Below, piece after piece: positions 24,114 through 31,730 of a stretch of 64,000 nucleotides of DNA. Each line of letters begins with the position of its first letter. Within the stretch, counting starts at the first letter, position 1. Below the pieces are notes generated by a model. The model was given only the letters and a program-made list of their open reading frames with translations, did no database searches and was not told where the DNA came from. The position numbers and the translations under genes were made by a program. The stretch comes from JANNRA01 sp031401035 (GTDB taxonomy: Bacteria > Desulfobacterota > Binatia > HRBIN30 > CADEER01). The stretch lies in NCBI GenBank assembly GCA_031401035.1, contig JANNRA010000032.1:62001-126000 (forward strand), read 5' to 3'.

Positions 24114-25472
24114 GTGGCGTTCGCGGGCATCTCGCCGTCGACCTCGCGGGTCGACCTGCTGCGGATCATCTGGGCCCTTGCGTGGCCGGCGATCATGACC
24201 TTCGGCCTCGAGTCGCTGGTCGGTCTGATCGATGCGCTGATGGTCGGCCGGCTCGGCGCCGCCGCGGTCGCCGGCGTCGGGGTCGGCACGCAGGTGCTGC
24301 ATGCGGTGGCGGTGATGAACATGGCGCTGGCAACCGGCACCGTCGCCCTGGTCGCTCGTCATTTCGGGGCGGGCGAACGCCAGGTCGCGGAGGGCGTCGT
24401 CGGGCAGTCGCTCTATCTCGCCGTCGTCCTGGCGTTGGGCATCGCCGTGCCGGTGTTTGTCTGGGCGCCGGAGGTGGTTGCGATCTTTCGGGTCGAGCCG
24501 GCGGTGCAGGTCGCCGGGGCGGAGTTTACGCGTGCGATCATGTTCGCCGTACCGCCCATGGCGATTGTCGCGGTCATTTCGGCCGGGCTGCGCGGTGCCG
24601 GCGACATGCGCACACCGCTGGTCATCGGCGGGCTGGTCAACCTCGTCAACGTCGTGGCGGCGTACGCGCTGATCTTCGGCAAGTTCGGTGCGCCGGCGTT
24701 GGGCGTGCGCGGGGCCGCCGTCGCCAGTGCGCTGGCGTTCCTGGTCGGCGCCGGCGTCGGCGTGCTGGCGCTCAGGCGTCCCGGCGCCGCGCTACGGCTC
24801 GACTGGCGTCACCTGATCCCGCACGTCGCCCTGGCGCGCCGGGTGGTGGCGGTCGGTGGTCCGACCGGACTGGAGCAACTGCTGATGCAGGCGGGCTTTC
24901 TGCTCTACCTGGGCATTGCGGCACGCTATGGGACGGCGGCCGTCGCCGCCTACTTCATCGGCGTGCGCATTCTGGCGCTCTCATTCCTGCCTGGCTTCGG
25001 TTTCAGCGCGGCGGCCAGCACGCTGGTCGGGCAGCAACTCGGCGCCGGCCATCCGGACGGCGCGGCCCGCAGCGCCTGGGAGGCCAACCGCCTGGCGATG
25101 ATCCTGATGTCGGCGGCCGGCATCCTCATCTTCGTCTTCGCGCGTCCCATCGTGACGCTCTTCATCGACGACATCGCGGTGATCGACGCCGCGGTCAGTT
25201 TCATGCACGTGCTGGCGCTGGCGCAGCCGCTCATGGCGGCGGATTCGACACTTGGCGGCGCGCTGCGCGGTGCCGGCGATACGCGCTTTCCGCTCGTGAC
25301 GGTGCTCGCCGGCTTTTACGGTGCCCGACTCGGACTCGCCTGGCTCTTCGCCTACGTGCTTGACCTGTCGCTGGCGTGGGTGTGGGGCGCGCTGCTCGGC
25401 GATTACCTCCTGCGCGCGGGGCTGAAGGCATGGCGTGTGCACGGTGGGCACTGGAAGCAGATCCGCGTCTGA
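24114..25472 (+). CDS. MATE-family multidrug/Na+ efflux protein
   Basis: A 452-residue inner-membrane transporter with about 12 hydrophobic segments in two repeated halves, as in NorM/DinF. Typical MATE segments are AWPAIMTFGLESLVGLIDALMV (first helix), GAAAVAGVGVGTQVL, RGAGDMRTPLVIGG and, in the second half, LRGAGDTRFPLVTV. It probably exports cationic compounds in exchange for Na+ or H+; the substrate is unknown. The GTG at 24114 is 8 bases after the nadA stop and is the only start that keeps the family's N-terminal helix intact. Co-transcription with nadA is likely from the spacing. Confidence 0.93.
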   Translation: MAFAGISPSTSRVDLLRIIWALAWPAIMTFGLESLVGLIDALMVGRLGAAAVAGVGVGTQVLHAVAVMNMALATGTVALVARHFGAGERQVAEGVVGQSLYLAVVLALGIAVPVFVWAPEVVAIFRVEPAVQVAGAEFTRAIMFAVPPMAIVAVISAGLRGAGDMRTPLVIGGLVNLVNVVAAYALIFGKFGAPALGVRGAAVASALAFLVGAGVGVLALRRPGAALRLDWRHLIPHVALARRVVAVGGPTGLEQLLMQAGFLLYLGIAARYGTAAVAAYFIGVRILALSFLPGFGFSAAASTLVGQQLGAGHPDGAARSAWEANRLAMILMSAAGILIFVFARPIVTLFIDDIAVIDAAVSFMHVLALAQPLMAADSTLGGALRGAGDTRFPLVTVLAGFYGARLGLAWLFAYVLDLSLAWVWGALLGDYLLRAGLKAWRVHGGHWKQIRV

Positions 25473-25501
25473 GGCGCGCGCCGGCGAGTCGCGCATCGCG
25501 A

Positions 25502-25531
25502 TTGACAGTACTTCCCGGGCGCGAGTATGCA
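25502..25531 (+). promoter_or_regulatory. Candidate sigma70-type promoter upstream of the cytochrome c gene
   Basis: TTGACA (25502-25507) is followed after 18 bases by TATGCA (25526-25531). The -35 box is perfect and the -10 box is weak. It is 55 bases upstream of the cytochrome start codon, in a gap without genes. Confidence 0.4.
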
Positions 25532-25585
25532 GCGGACGTCGTCGTCGGACCTGGCGACGTGACGACAGCCCAGGGGGGATCGGTG

Positions 25586-26038
25586 ATGCGGAACTGGAGC
25601 GGCGTGGTGGTGACGGCGGTATTGGTCGCGAGCGTGGCGGCAGCGCCAGCTGACGACCCAGGGGTGACGCAGGGGCAGCAGCTGTTCACCCAGTATTGTG
25701 CCTCGTGTCACGGGCCGACCGGCAAGGGCGATGGACCGAAGGCTGCGGCGACGACCCCGAAGGCCTCGGATCTGACGCAGATTGCCAAGGGCAACGAGGG
25801 CACGTTTCCGTTTTACGAAACCATGCTGATCATCGAAGGCCGGACGCCCGACGCCCAGAATCAGGACACCTCGCTGCCGGGGCTACCGAAGGCGCACGGA
25901 AGCGCCGGCATGCCGGCGTGGGGCGAGGTCTTCTCGCGACAGGAATTGTCGAAGGGAACCGCGCTCGACCTGCAACTGCAGACCACCGGTAAGATCATGA
26001 TGATCACCGAGTACCTGCAGTCCATTCAGGCCAAGTGA
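25586..26038 (+). CDS. Periplasmic c-type cytochrome
   Basis: A 150-residue protein with a signal peptide (residues 1-20, NWSGVVVTAVLVASVAAAPA) and a single heme motif C38-A-S-C-H42 in QLFTQYCASCHGPTGKGDG. The second half has GMPAWGEVF, a candidate for the axial methionine. Small mono-heme cytochromes of this kind shuttle electrons in the periplasm or form parts of oxidoreductase complexes. The ATG at 25586 follows a ribosome site (CAGGGGGGAT). A candidate promoter is at 25502. The downstream cyclase-like gene overlaps the stop by four bases. Confidence 0.88.
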   Translation: MRNWSGVVVTAVLVASVAAAPADDPGVTQGQQLFTQYCASCHGPTGKGDGPKAAATTPKASDLTQIAKGNEGTFPFYETMLIIEGRTPDAQNQDTSLPGLPKAHGSAGMPAWGEVFSRQELSKGTALDLQLQTTGKIMMITEYLQSIQAK

Positions 26039-26760
26039 GCGATATGCCGCCGGTGCGCGCACGCGGTGGAACCGGCGGCTCGCGGCTCGGCGGTGCGGCG
26101 CCGCGGCAGACCACGCCGCGCCCTGGTACGCGCCTGCGCGCCTGCGTCGTGATCGCCAGCCTGCGCGGGTTCGACACGCTGGCGGTGCACCTCGAGCCAA
26201 AGCGCGTCGCGCCCCTGCTGCACGAGTTCCTCGCCGCCATCGCCGACGTTGCCGTCGCACACCATGCCCTTATTGATACGGTGGTGGGCGATGGGGTCCT
26301 GCTGCTGTACGGGGTGCCGGCGCCGCGCCGCGACGACCCGATACGCGCGGTGCGTGCCGCCGCGGCGTTGCAGCGCGCGGCGCTGGCGTTGCGCAACCGC
26401 TGGCTGGCGGCGGGCAAGACGCGCGCCGCGGAGCTCGGGCTGGCCGTGGGCGTGGCCGCGGGCGAGGTGCTGGTCGTCGATCTCAGCGCTCGCGGCGGGA
26501 GTGCGGCGACGCCAATCGGAGAGCCGCTGCGCCGCGCGGAGCGCCTGTGCGCGGCGGCGCGCGGTGGCGAGACCCTGATCGACGAGGCGACATACGCCAG
26601 CGCCGCGACCCGCCTCGACGGCGAACTGTCGTTCTCCGCTCGTCCTCTCGGCGGCCGCGCACGTGCATCGCGCGGCGGCGCCTACCGCGCTCAGCCGCGG
26701 CGCGCCGCCCTGCGCGTCGTTGCGCCGCGTGCGGTCGGCGCCGGCCGGCTCGCCGATTGA
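26035..26760 (+). CDS. Class III nucleotidyl-cyclase-like protein, probably degenerate
   Basis: A 241-residue protein built around one cyclase homology domain (about residues 35-185). The second metal-binding region is kept (TVVGDGVLLLYGVPAP), as is the PIGEPLRRAERLCAAARGGETLIDEATY end. In the first motif, where active enzymes have F-x-D-[IL]-x-G-F, this protein reads VIASLRGFDTL, so the first metal aspartate is a serine. It is probably inactive or a binding domain. The N-terminus is Arg/Gly-rich and the last 40 residues are basic. The GTG at 26035 overlaps the cytochrome stop; an ATG at 26044 is an alternative. Its 3' end overlaps the convergent aminopeptidase gene. Confidence 0.7.
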   Translation: MSDMPPVRARGGTGGSRLGGAAPRQTTPRPGTRLRACVVIASLRGFDTLAVHLEPKRVAPLLHEFLAAIADVAVAHHALIDTVVGDGVLLLYGVPAPRRDDPIRAVRAAAALQRAALALRNRWLAAGKTRAAELGLAVGVAAGEVLVVDLSARGGSAATPIGEPLRRAERLCAAARGGETLIDEATYASAATRLDGELSFSARPLGGRARASRGGAYRAQPRRAALRVVAPRAVGAGRLAD

Positions 26761-28211
26761 GCGCCGAAGCGGGTCAGCCAGCGCAGGACGGTGCGCACGC
26801 CGTAACCGCTCGCCCCTTTGGGGTGGCAGGCGAAGCCGTCCGACATGACGGTGCTGGAGAAGTCGATGTGCGCCCAGGGGAGGCCGGCGACGAACTCGCG
26901 TAGGAAGAGCGCCGCGACAATGGTGCCCGAGTGCCCCTCGCCGACGTTCTTCAGGTCGGCGACGCGGCTGTCGATGTCGCGCCGATAATCCTCGATCAGC
27001 GGCAGCTCCCAGAGCATTTCGTTGGCGTCGCCGGCGGCGGCGATGAGCTCGCCGATCAGGCGCCGGTCGCTGCCGAGCACGGCGGCGCAGCGCGGACCGA
27101 GCGCGGTGCGGACGACGGCGGTGAGGGTGGCGAAGTCGAGCATGCAGTCGGGGCGGCGACGCGCCGCGAAGGCGAGTGCGTCCGCCAGCACCAAGCGGCC
27201 TTCGGCATCGGTGTTGAGGACCTCAATCGTCGTGCCGTTGCAGGCGCGTAGCACGTCGCCCGGCCGGATCGCCGTGCCGCTCGGCATGTTCTCGGCGCTA
27301 GCCACGTAGGCGCGCACCTCGATCGGCAGCCGCAGGGCGGGCAGGGCCTGCATGACCCCGAGCACCACCGCCGCGCCGGCCATGTCGCGCTTCTGCGATT
27401 GCATGGAATCGGCCGTCTTCAGCGACAGGCCACCGCTGTCGAACGTGATGCCCTTGCCGATCAGGGCGATCCGTCGTTGCGGGCGCTTCGGCGTGTAACT
27501 GAGTTCGATCAGGCAGGGCGGCGCGGCGCTGCCCTGGCCGACGCCGAGGATCGCGCCCATACCGAGGCGGCGCAGGGCGCGACGGTCGTGCACGCGCACC
27601 TTCAGCCCTGGGGCGGCGAGGCGGCGTGCGGCGCGCGCCAGATCCATCGGCACGAGGTCCGCGGCTGGCGTGTTGGCGAGGTCACGAGCCAGACAGGTCG
27701 CCGCCGCCGCCACCTGGCCGAGGCGCACCGCCTCACGCAGCAACGGGTCAAGGCGGGGAACCTGCAGCGCGACGCTGAGCGGCGCGGCGGGAATCGGTCG
27801 CGAGCGGTAGCGTGTGAAGGTATAGCGGGCGAGTGCCAGTCCTTCGGTCACCGCCTGGACCATCGCCGCCGTCACGGCGTCGCCGAGGGCCACGCCGACC
27901 CGTGTGACGCACAGCCGGGCGGCATGCCGAACGATCGCATCGGCGGCCTCGTACCAGAGGCCCAGGGTTGCGTGCTCGCCACCGCCAAGGAGGAGGATCG
28001 GAGCGGTACCGGAGGCGCCGGCGTGCACCCAGCACTCCTGCCCACGTGCCGCGGCGAAGCGGCGGCGGTGAATCTCGGCGGCGACTGCGCCATCGAGGGC
28101 GGCGTCGAGCGCGCGCACTCCGGCATGGTCGGCGACTCGTCCGGTCACCGGCACGACCAACAGATCGGTCTTCAGGCGGGCTAACGGGGTGGTGCTGAGA
28201 GTTACGCTCAT
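26691..28211 (-). CDS. pepA: Leucyl aminopeptidase (peptidase family M17)
   Basis: A 506-residue di-metal aminopeptidase that removes N-terminal residues from peptides in the cytoplasm. The M17 catalytic half is complete: IGKGITFDSGGLSLKTADSM (Lys and Asp ligands), KRDMAGAAVVLG, and the signature NTDAEGRLVLADAL. The N-terminal domain is the usual macro-like fold. The last 25 residues are an Arg/Ala-rich tail not found in typical members, and it overlaps the convergent cyclase gene by 70 bases. The ATG at 28211 overlaps the stop of the upstream cytochrome gene by four bases. Confidence 0.93.
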   Translation of the reverse strand: MSVTLSTTPLARLKTDLLVVPVTGRVADHAGVRALDAALDGAVAAEIHRRRFAAARGQECWVHAGASGTAPILLLGGGEHATLGLWYEAADAIVRHAARLCVTRVGVALGDAVTAAMVQAVTEGLALARYTFTRYRSRPIPAAPLSVALQVPRLDPLLREAVRLGQVAAAATCLARDLANTPAADLVPMDLARAARRLAAPGLKVRVHDRRALRRLGMGAILGVGQGSAAPPCLIELSYTPKRPQRRIALIGKGITFDSGGLSLKTADSMQSQKRDMAGAAVVLGVMQALPALRLPIEVRAYVASAENMPSGTAIRPGDVLRACNGTTIEVLNTDAEGRLVLADALAFAARRRPDCMLDFATLTAVVRTALGPRCAAVLGSDRRLIGELIAAAGDANEMLWELPLIEDYRRDIDSRVADLKNVGEGHSGTIVAALFLREFVAGLPWAHIDFSSTVMSDGFACHPKGASGYGVRTVLRWLTRFGAQSASRPAPTARGATTRRAARRG

Positions 28212-28495
28212 GGGGCGTCCTGTCCGAGGCTGTGCTGCCCGAGATAGGCGAGCAGCGTGCTCTGTTCCGCGGCGGTGAGGGGCGCGACGCCGCGCCGGGC
28301 GAGTTCGCCCTGCATGCGCTGCACGATCATCGTCCACATCGGTGCGGTCATCGAGCCCGGGGCATAGAGCTGGTGGCAGCCGCCGCAGCGGCTGGCGTAC
28401 AGGTGTGCGCCGGGGGTATCCGCAGCGGGTAGGCGCGCGTCACACGCCGCGGCGCTGATCGCCAGCAGCCCGGCGCCGGCGAGCAGGCGCCGCAT
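28208..28495 (-). CDS. Small c-type cytochrome, possible lipoprotein
   Basis: A 95-residue protein with an export signal (RRLLAGAGLLAISAAAC, ending at Cys18) and one heme motif C37-G-G-C-H41. AAAC before the cleavage point is a weak lipobox, so it may be lipid-anchored or simply processed. MTAPMWTMIVQRMQGEL supplies candidate axial methionines. The protein resembles the small dihaem/monohaem cytochromes seen in genome surveys, with unknown partners. It starts directly before the stop of the PTPS gene and overlaps the aminopeptidase start, in a three-gene operon of mixed functions. Confidence 0.85.
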   Translation of the reverse strand: MRRLLAGAGLLAISAAACDARLPAADTPGAHLYASRCGGCHQLYAPGSMTAPMWTMIVQRMQGELARRGVAPLTAAEQSTLLAYLGQHSLGQDAP

Positions 28496-28987
28496 TCACC
28501 CTTCACGACGGTGGATGGCGTGCTGTCCGCTGGTCTCCTCGACGCCGATTTCGATCGCGTCGAGGCCTGCCACGCCCTCTGCGACCAGTTCGCGCCGCAG
28601 CTCGCCCGAGAGGTACTGCGCCAGCTCCTCGACCGACGTGTGAGCGATGGGCAGCAGGCGGACGTCGCCACGCGGGAAGCGGAACTCGTCCTGCTCGTAG
28701 CGCAGCACGACGCCGTCGCCGTCTTCGCGCACGCTCAGACAGTCGCTGTGCACCGGGATGAGCACGTGCTCATCCAGGTCGTCGCAGAGGCGCCGGGCGA
28801 TGCGTTTGACGATGCCGAAATCGACCACGTAGCCCTGCGGGCCGAGGGGGCCATGCAGGGCGATCGAGACGCGGTAATTGTGGCCGTGCAGACGCTCGCG
28901 AAAGCCGGGATAGGCGATGAAGTGCGCGGCCGAAAACTTGAGGTAGTCCTTGGTGACGTGGACGCGGAACGATTCGCGGGCGCTCAT
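28496..28987 (-). CDS. 6-pyruvoyl-tetrahydropterin synthase (PTPS)/QueD-family protein, PTPS-III-like
   Basis: A 163-residue T-fold protein. Zinc ligands His22 (FSAAHFIAY), His34 and His36 (RLHGHNY) are present. The catalytic cysteine that QueD and PTPS carry four residues before the first His of HGH is Arg30 here, with Glu31 next to it. Members with Glu replacing or adjacent to that Cys (PTPS-III) are known to stand in for dihydroneopterin aldolase in folate synthesis, which is plausible because folK lies 7 kb away. The ATG at 28987 has a strong GAGAGAGG site. QueD function in queuosine synthesis is less likely without the Cys. Confidence 0.85.
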   Translation of the reverse strand: MSARESFRVHVTKDYLKFSAAHFIAYPGFRERLHGHNYRVSIALHGPLGPQGYVVDFGIVKRIARRLCDDLDEHVLIPVHSDCLSVREDGDGVVLRYEQDEFRFPRGDVRLLPIAHTSVEELAQYLSGELRRELVAEGVAGLDAIEIGVEETSGQHAIHRREG

Positions 28988-29119
28988 GACCTCTCTCGGG
29001 CAGCGGAGTGAGCAACGAAGGTAGCATGCGTCCGGCGCCCGCACCATGCGGCGGCAGCGCCTTCACTGGTTGCGGCACAACGGCTTGCAGGCGTACGGTA
29101 AACGCGTCACAAGGGCCGC

Positions 29120-30292
29120 ATGCGCTACGACTTCACGCCTGAGCAGACGGCGTGGCGGGACGAGGTTCGCGCCTTCATCCGTGCCAACATCTCGCCCGCG
29201 CTGCTCGACGAACAGCGCCAGGCCGGCAACGAGGGCCGCGGTCCGTTGGCGCAGCAGTTCATCGTCACGCTGCGCGACCGCGGCTACTGGGGCCTCGCCT
29301 GGCCGCAGGAGTACGGTGGCCTCGGGCGCTCGGCGATCGACCAGTGGATTTTTGTCGACGAGCTCGAGGGCGCCGGGGCGCCGATGCTGCCGCTGGCGGT
29401 GACCTCGGTGGCGCCGACGATCATGCGCGTCGGTAGCGAGGCGCAGCGCAAGCAGTGGCTGCCGCGTATCGTCTCCACCGAGGTCGATTTTGCCGTGGCG
29501 TATTCCGAGTCCGAGGCCGGCACCGACATGGCCGCGCTGCGCACGCGCGCCGTCCTCGACGGCGACGAGTGGATCGTCACTGGGCAGAAGATGTGGAACA
29601 CGATGGCGCACATGGCGACGCACAACTGGGTCGCGGTGCGCACCGAGCCCGAGGCGCCGAAGCACAAGGGCATCTCGATGATCATCGTGCCAATGGACGC
29701 GCCGGGTGTGACCGTGACGCCGATCTACGTCTGGCCCGGACTGCGCACCAACGCGGTGTTCTTCGACAACGTGCGCGTGCCGCGCGACTACCTCATCGGC
29801 GAACGCGGCATGGGCTTCTACTACGCTGCGATGGCGCTCAACTTCGAACGGCTCTCGATCGGGTCGGTGGCCATGATCCGTCGCTACTTCCACGAGCTGG
29901 TCGCCGTGGTGCGCGAGTTGACGATCGACGGTCTCCCGGTGCGTCAGCAGCCGTGGGTGCGCGAGCGCCTGGCGCGGCTGGCGGTGGACATCGAAGCGGC
30001 GCGCATGATCGGCCTGGAGACCGCCTGGGCGCTCGAACAAGGCGCCGTCCCTGCCGCCCAGTCCTCGATGGCGAAGGTGTTCGTCAGCGAGCTGGCGCAG
30101 CGGGTGGCGGACGCCGGCACCGAGATACTCGGCCTGAACGGGCAACTGCACGCGGAGGAGCCGGCCGCGCTGCTCTTCGGCCGGATGCAGTGGATCTATC
30201 GCCTGGCGCCGATGCTGGCCTTCGGCGGCGGCACCAATGAGGTGCAGCGCAACATCATCGCGATGCTGGGCTACGGCCTGCCGCGCAAGTGA
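29120..30292 (+). CDS. Acyl-CoA dehydrogenase, subunit 1 of an adjacent pair
   Basis: A 390-residue acyl-CoA dehydrogenase of the FadE type. Family sequence includes DFTPEQTAWRDEVRAFI, WGLAWPQEYGGLGRSAIDQW, AYSESEAGTDMAALRTRA and the end LAFGGGTNEVQRNIIAMLG. The position of the usual catalytic Glu in YEGT is Gly (FGGGT), as in members whose base is elsewhere or supplied by a partner. ATG 29120 has a modest AAGGG site. A second acyl-CoA dehydrogenase gene begins 13 bases after the stop, so an alpha2-beta2 enzyme like those for sterol side chains in mycobacteria is likely, as inferred from gene order. Confidence 0.9.
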   Translation: MRYDFTPEQTAWRDEVRAFIRANISPALLDEQRQAGNEGRGPLAQQFIVTLRDRGYWGLAWPQEYGGLGRSAIDQWIFVDELEGAGAPMLPLAVTSVAPTIMRVGSEAQRKQWLPRIVSTEVDFAVAYSESEAGTDMAALRTRAVLDGDEWIVTGQKMWNTMAHMATHNWVAVRTEPEAPKHKGISMIIVPMDAPGVTVTPIYVWPGLRTNAVFFDNVRVPRDYLIGERGMGFYYAAMALNFERLSIGSVAMIRRYFHELVAVVRELTIDGLPVRQQPWVRERLARLAVDIEAARMIGLETAWALEQGAVPAAQSSMAKVFVSELAQRVADAGTEILGLNGQLHAEEPAALLFGRMQWIYRLAPMLAFGGGTNEVQRNIIAMLGYGLPRK

Positions 30293-30305
30293 GGAGCGAC
30301 CGGGC

Positions 30306-31391
30306 ATGCAGCTCTCTCCCAGTCCGGAACAACAGGACCTCGTCGATGCGGTGGAACGTTTCTGCCTGGAGCAGGTGACGCCGGAGCGCCTGCACACCTG
30401 GCAGGGTGCGTCGCGCGGCATCGACGCCACGACCTGGGCGGCCATCGCCGGCCTCGGCTGGTTCGGCCTCGGCGTGCCCGAGGCACGCGGGGGCAGCGGC
30501 CTCGGCCTGGTCGATGTGGCGCTGTTGCTACAGGCGTGCGCGCGCGGCCTCGTCCCGCGCGCCGTGATCAACGCGATTCGGGCGGCGTGGGCCCTGGCTC
30601 GCCTCGACGCGGACGCACCGGAACTCGCAGGCCTCGTCAGCGGCGGGCGCGTCCTGGCACTGGCGCTGGACGAGCAGTACGCGCGCGAGCCGCGCCAGTT
30701 CGCCACTGTGCTCGAGGGCGGCGGCCCGGCCCGCCTGCGCGGTGAGAAGTGGTATGTCGCCAACGGCATCAGCGCCGACTGGCATCTCGTGGCGGCGCGT
30801 GACGGCGCCGGGCTCTCGTTCGCCCTGGTGGCCGGCGAGACCGCGCAGCGGCAGGTGCTGCGCACTTTCGACGGCGAGGAGCAGGCCCGCGTGCGCTACG
30901 CCGGCGTTGCGGTGCAGCGCCTGGTCGGAGCGACCGGGACCGCGGAACGGTCGCTGCGTCTGCTGCGACGCGAGGCGACGGCGCTGGCGTTAGCCGAAAT
31001 GGTTGGAGGCATGCAGGCGGCCCTCGATACGACCGTCGCCTATGTCAAGGAACGCGAACAGTTCGGGCAGAAGATCGCCGTCTTTCAAGCGGTCCAGCAC
31101 CAAGTGGCGGACATGGCGATCGCTTTCACGGCGGCGCGGCATCTCGCCTGGCAGGCGATCTCCCGCGTGGCGGCGGGCAGCGAGCAGGGCGGGGAGCTGG
31201 AGATCGCGGTTGCCTACGCCGGACCGGCGTTCAAGCGCATCACGTTGACGGCGCATCACCTGCACGGCGGCGCCGGGTTTGTGGTCGAGCATCCGCTGCA
31301 CCACCACAGTGAGCGGGCACAGGCGCTCACCATCCGCTTTGCCCCAGAAGCGCCGGCATTGGACAGCGTTGCGAGCGCGCTCCTGGACTGA
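30306..31391 (+). CDS. Acyl-CoA dehydrogenase, subunit 2 of an adjacent pair
   Basis: A 361-residue acyl-CoA dehydrogenase-like protein, shorter and more divergent than its upstream neighbour. It keeps SPSPEQQDLVDAVERFC, GWFGLGVPEARGGSGLGLVD and the C-terminal helical part with YVKEREQFGQKIAVFQAVQH and LHGGAGFVVEHPLHHH. The flavin-loop motif of complete enzymes (TEP..GSD) is not obvious. It may therefore be the structural half of a heteromeric enzyme. ATG 30306 lies 13 bases after the first subunit's stop. Confidence 0.87.
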   Translation: MQLSPSPEQQDLVDAVERFCLEQVTPERLHTWQGASRGIDATTWAAIAGLGWFGLGVPEARGGSGLGLVDVALLLQACARGLVPRAVINAIRAAWALARLDADAPELAGLVSGGRVLALALDEQYAREPRQFATVLEGGGPARLRGEKWYVANGISADWHLVAARDGAGLSFALVAGETAQRQVLRTFDGEEQARVRYAGVAVQRLVGATGTAERSLRLLRREATALALAEMVGGMQAALDTTVAYVKEREQFGQKIAVFQAVQHQVADMAIAFTAARHLAWQAISRVAAGSEQGGELEIAVAYAGPAFKRITLTAHHLHGGAGFVVEHPLHHHSERAQALTIRFAPEAPALDSVASALLD

Positions 31392-31413
31392 GCAGGCGCG
31401 CGCGGCATCGCGC

Positions 31414-31713
31414 CTAGAGGTCGGCCAGCTCGGCGTCGAGCGGCAGCGGGAGAAACGGTTCGAGCAGCGTATCGACGGTAGCCACGGCGAAGGTGATGCC
31501 TCCGAGAATGAGCAACCGTACGGCTGTGTAGTCCGCCGCGGTGACACCCTCGATGAGCGGCAGGCCGACGACCGCGATTCCGGCGAACACCGCGGTGACC
31601 GCGAGCGAGTTGGCAGCAAGTTTCAAGCGCAGGACGCGGCAGGCGATGGTGAGGGCCAGAAACACCCCGATGGCGCTGAATACGTAGAACGGAATCAGGA
31701 AGAACCAATGCAC
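31414..31713 (-). CDS. Small membrane protein of unknown function
   Basis: A protein of about 99 residues from the GTG at 31713 (an in-frame TTG at 31731 adds six). It has three hydrophobic stretches: FFLIPFYVFSAIGVFLALTIA, LAVTAVFAGIAVVGLPLI and LLILGGITFAVATVDTLL. The C-terminal tail is acidic. It looks like a small inner-membrane protein; I do not recognise the family. It is divergent from the methyltransferase gene, whose start is only 17 bases away, so the two promoters must overlap the opposite coding ends. Confidence 0.65.
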   Translation of the reverse strand: MHWFFLIPFYVFSAIGVFLALTIACRVLRLKLAANSLAVTAVFAGIAVVGLPLIEGVTAADYTAVRLLILGGITFAVATVDTLLEPFLPLPLDAELADL

Positions 31714-31730
31714 GAGTGGGAGAGCCTCCA

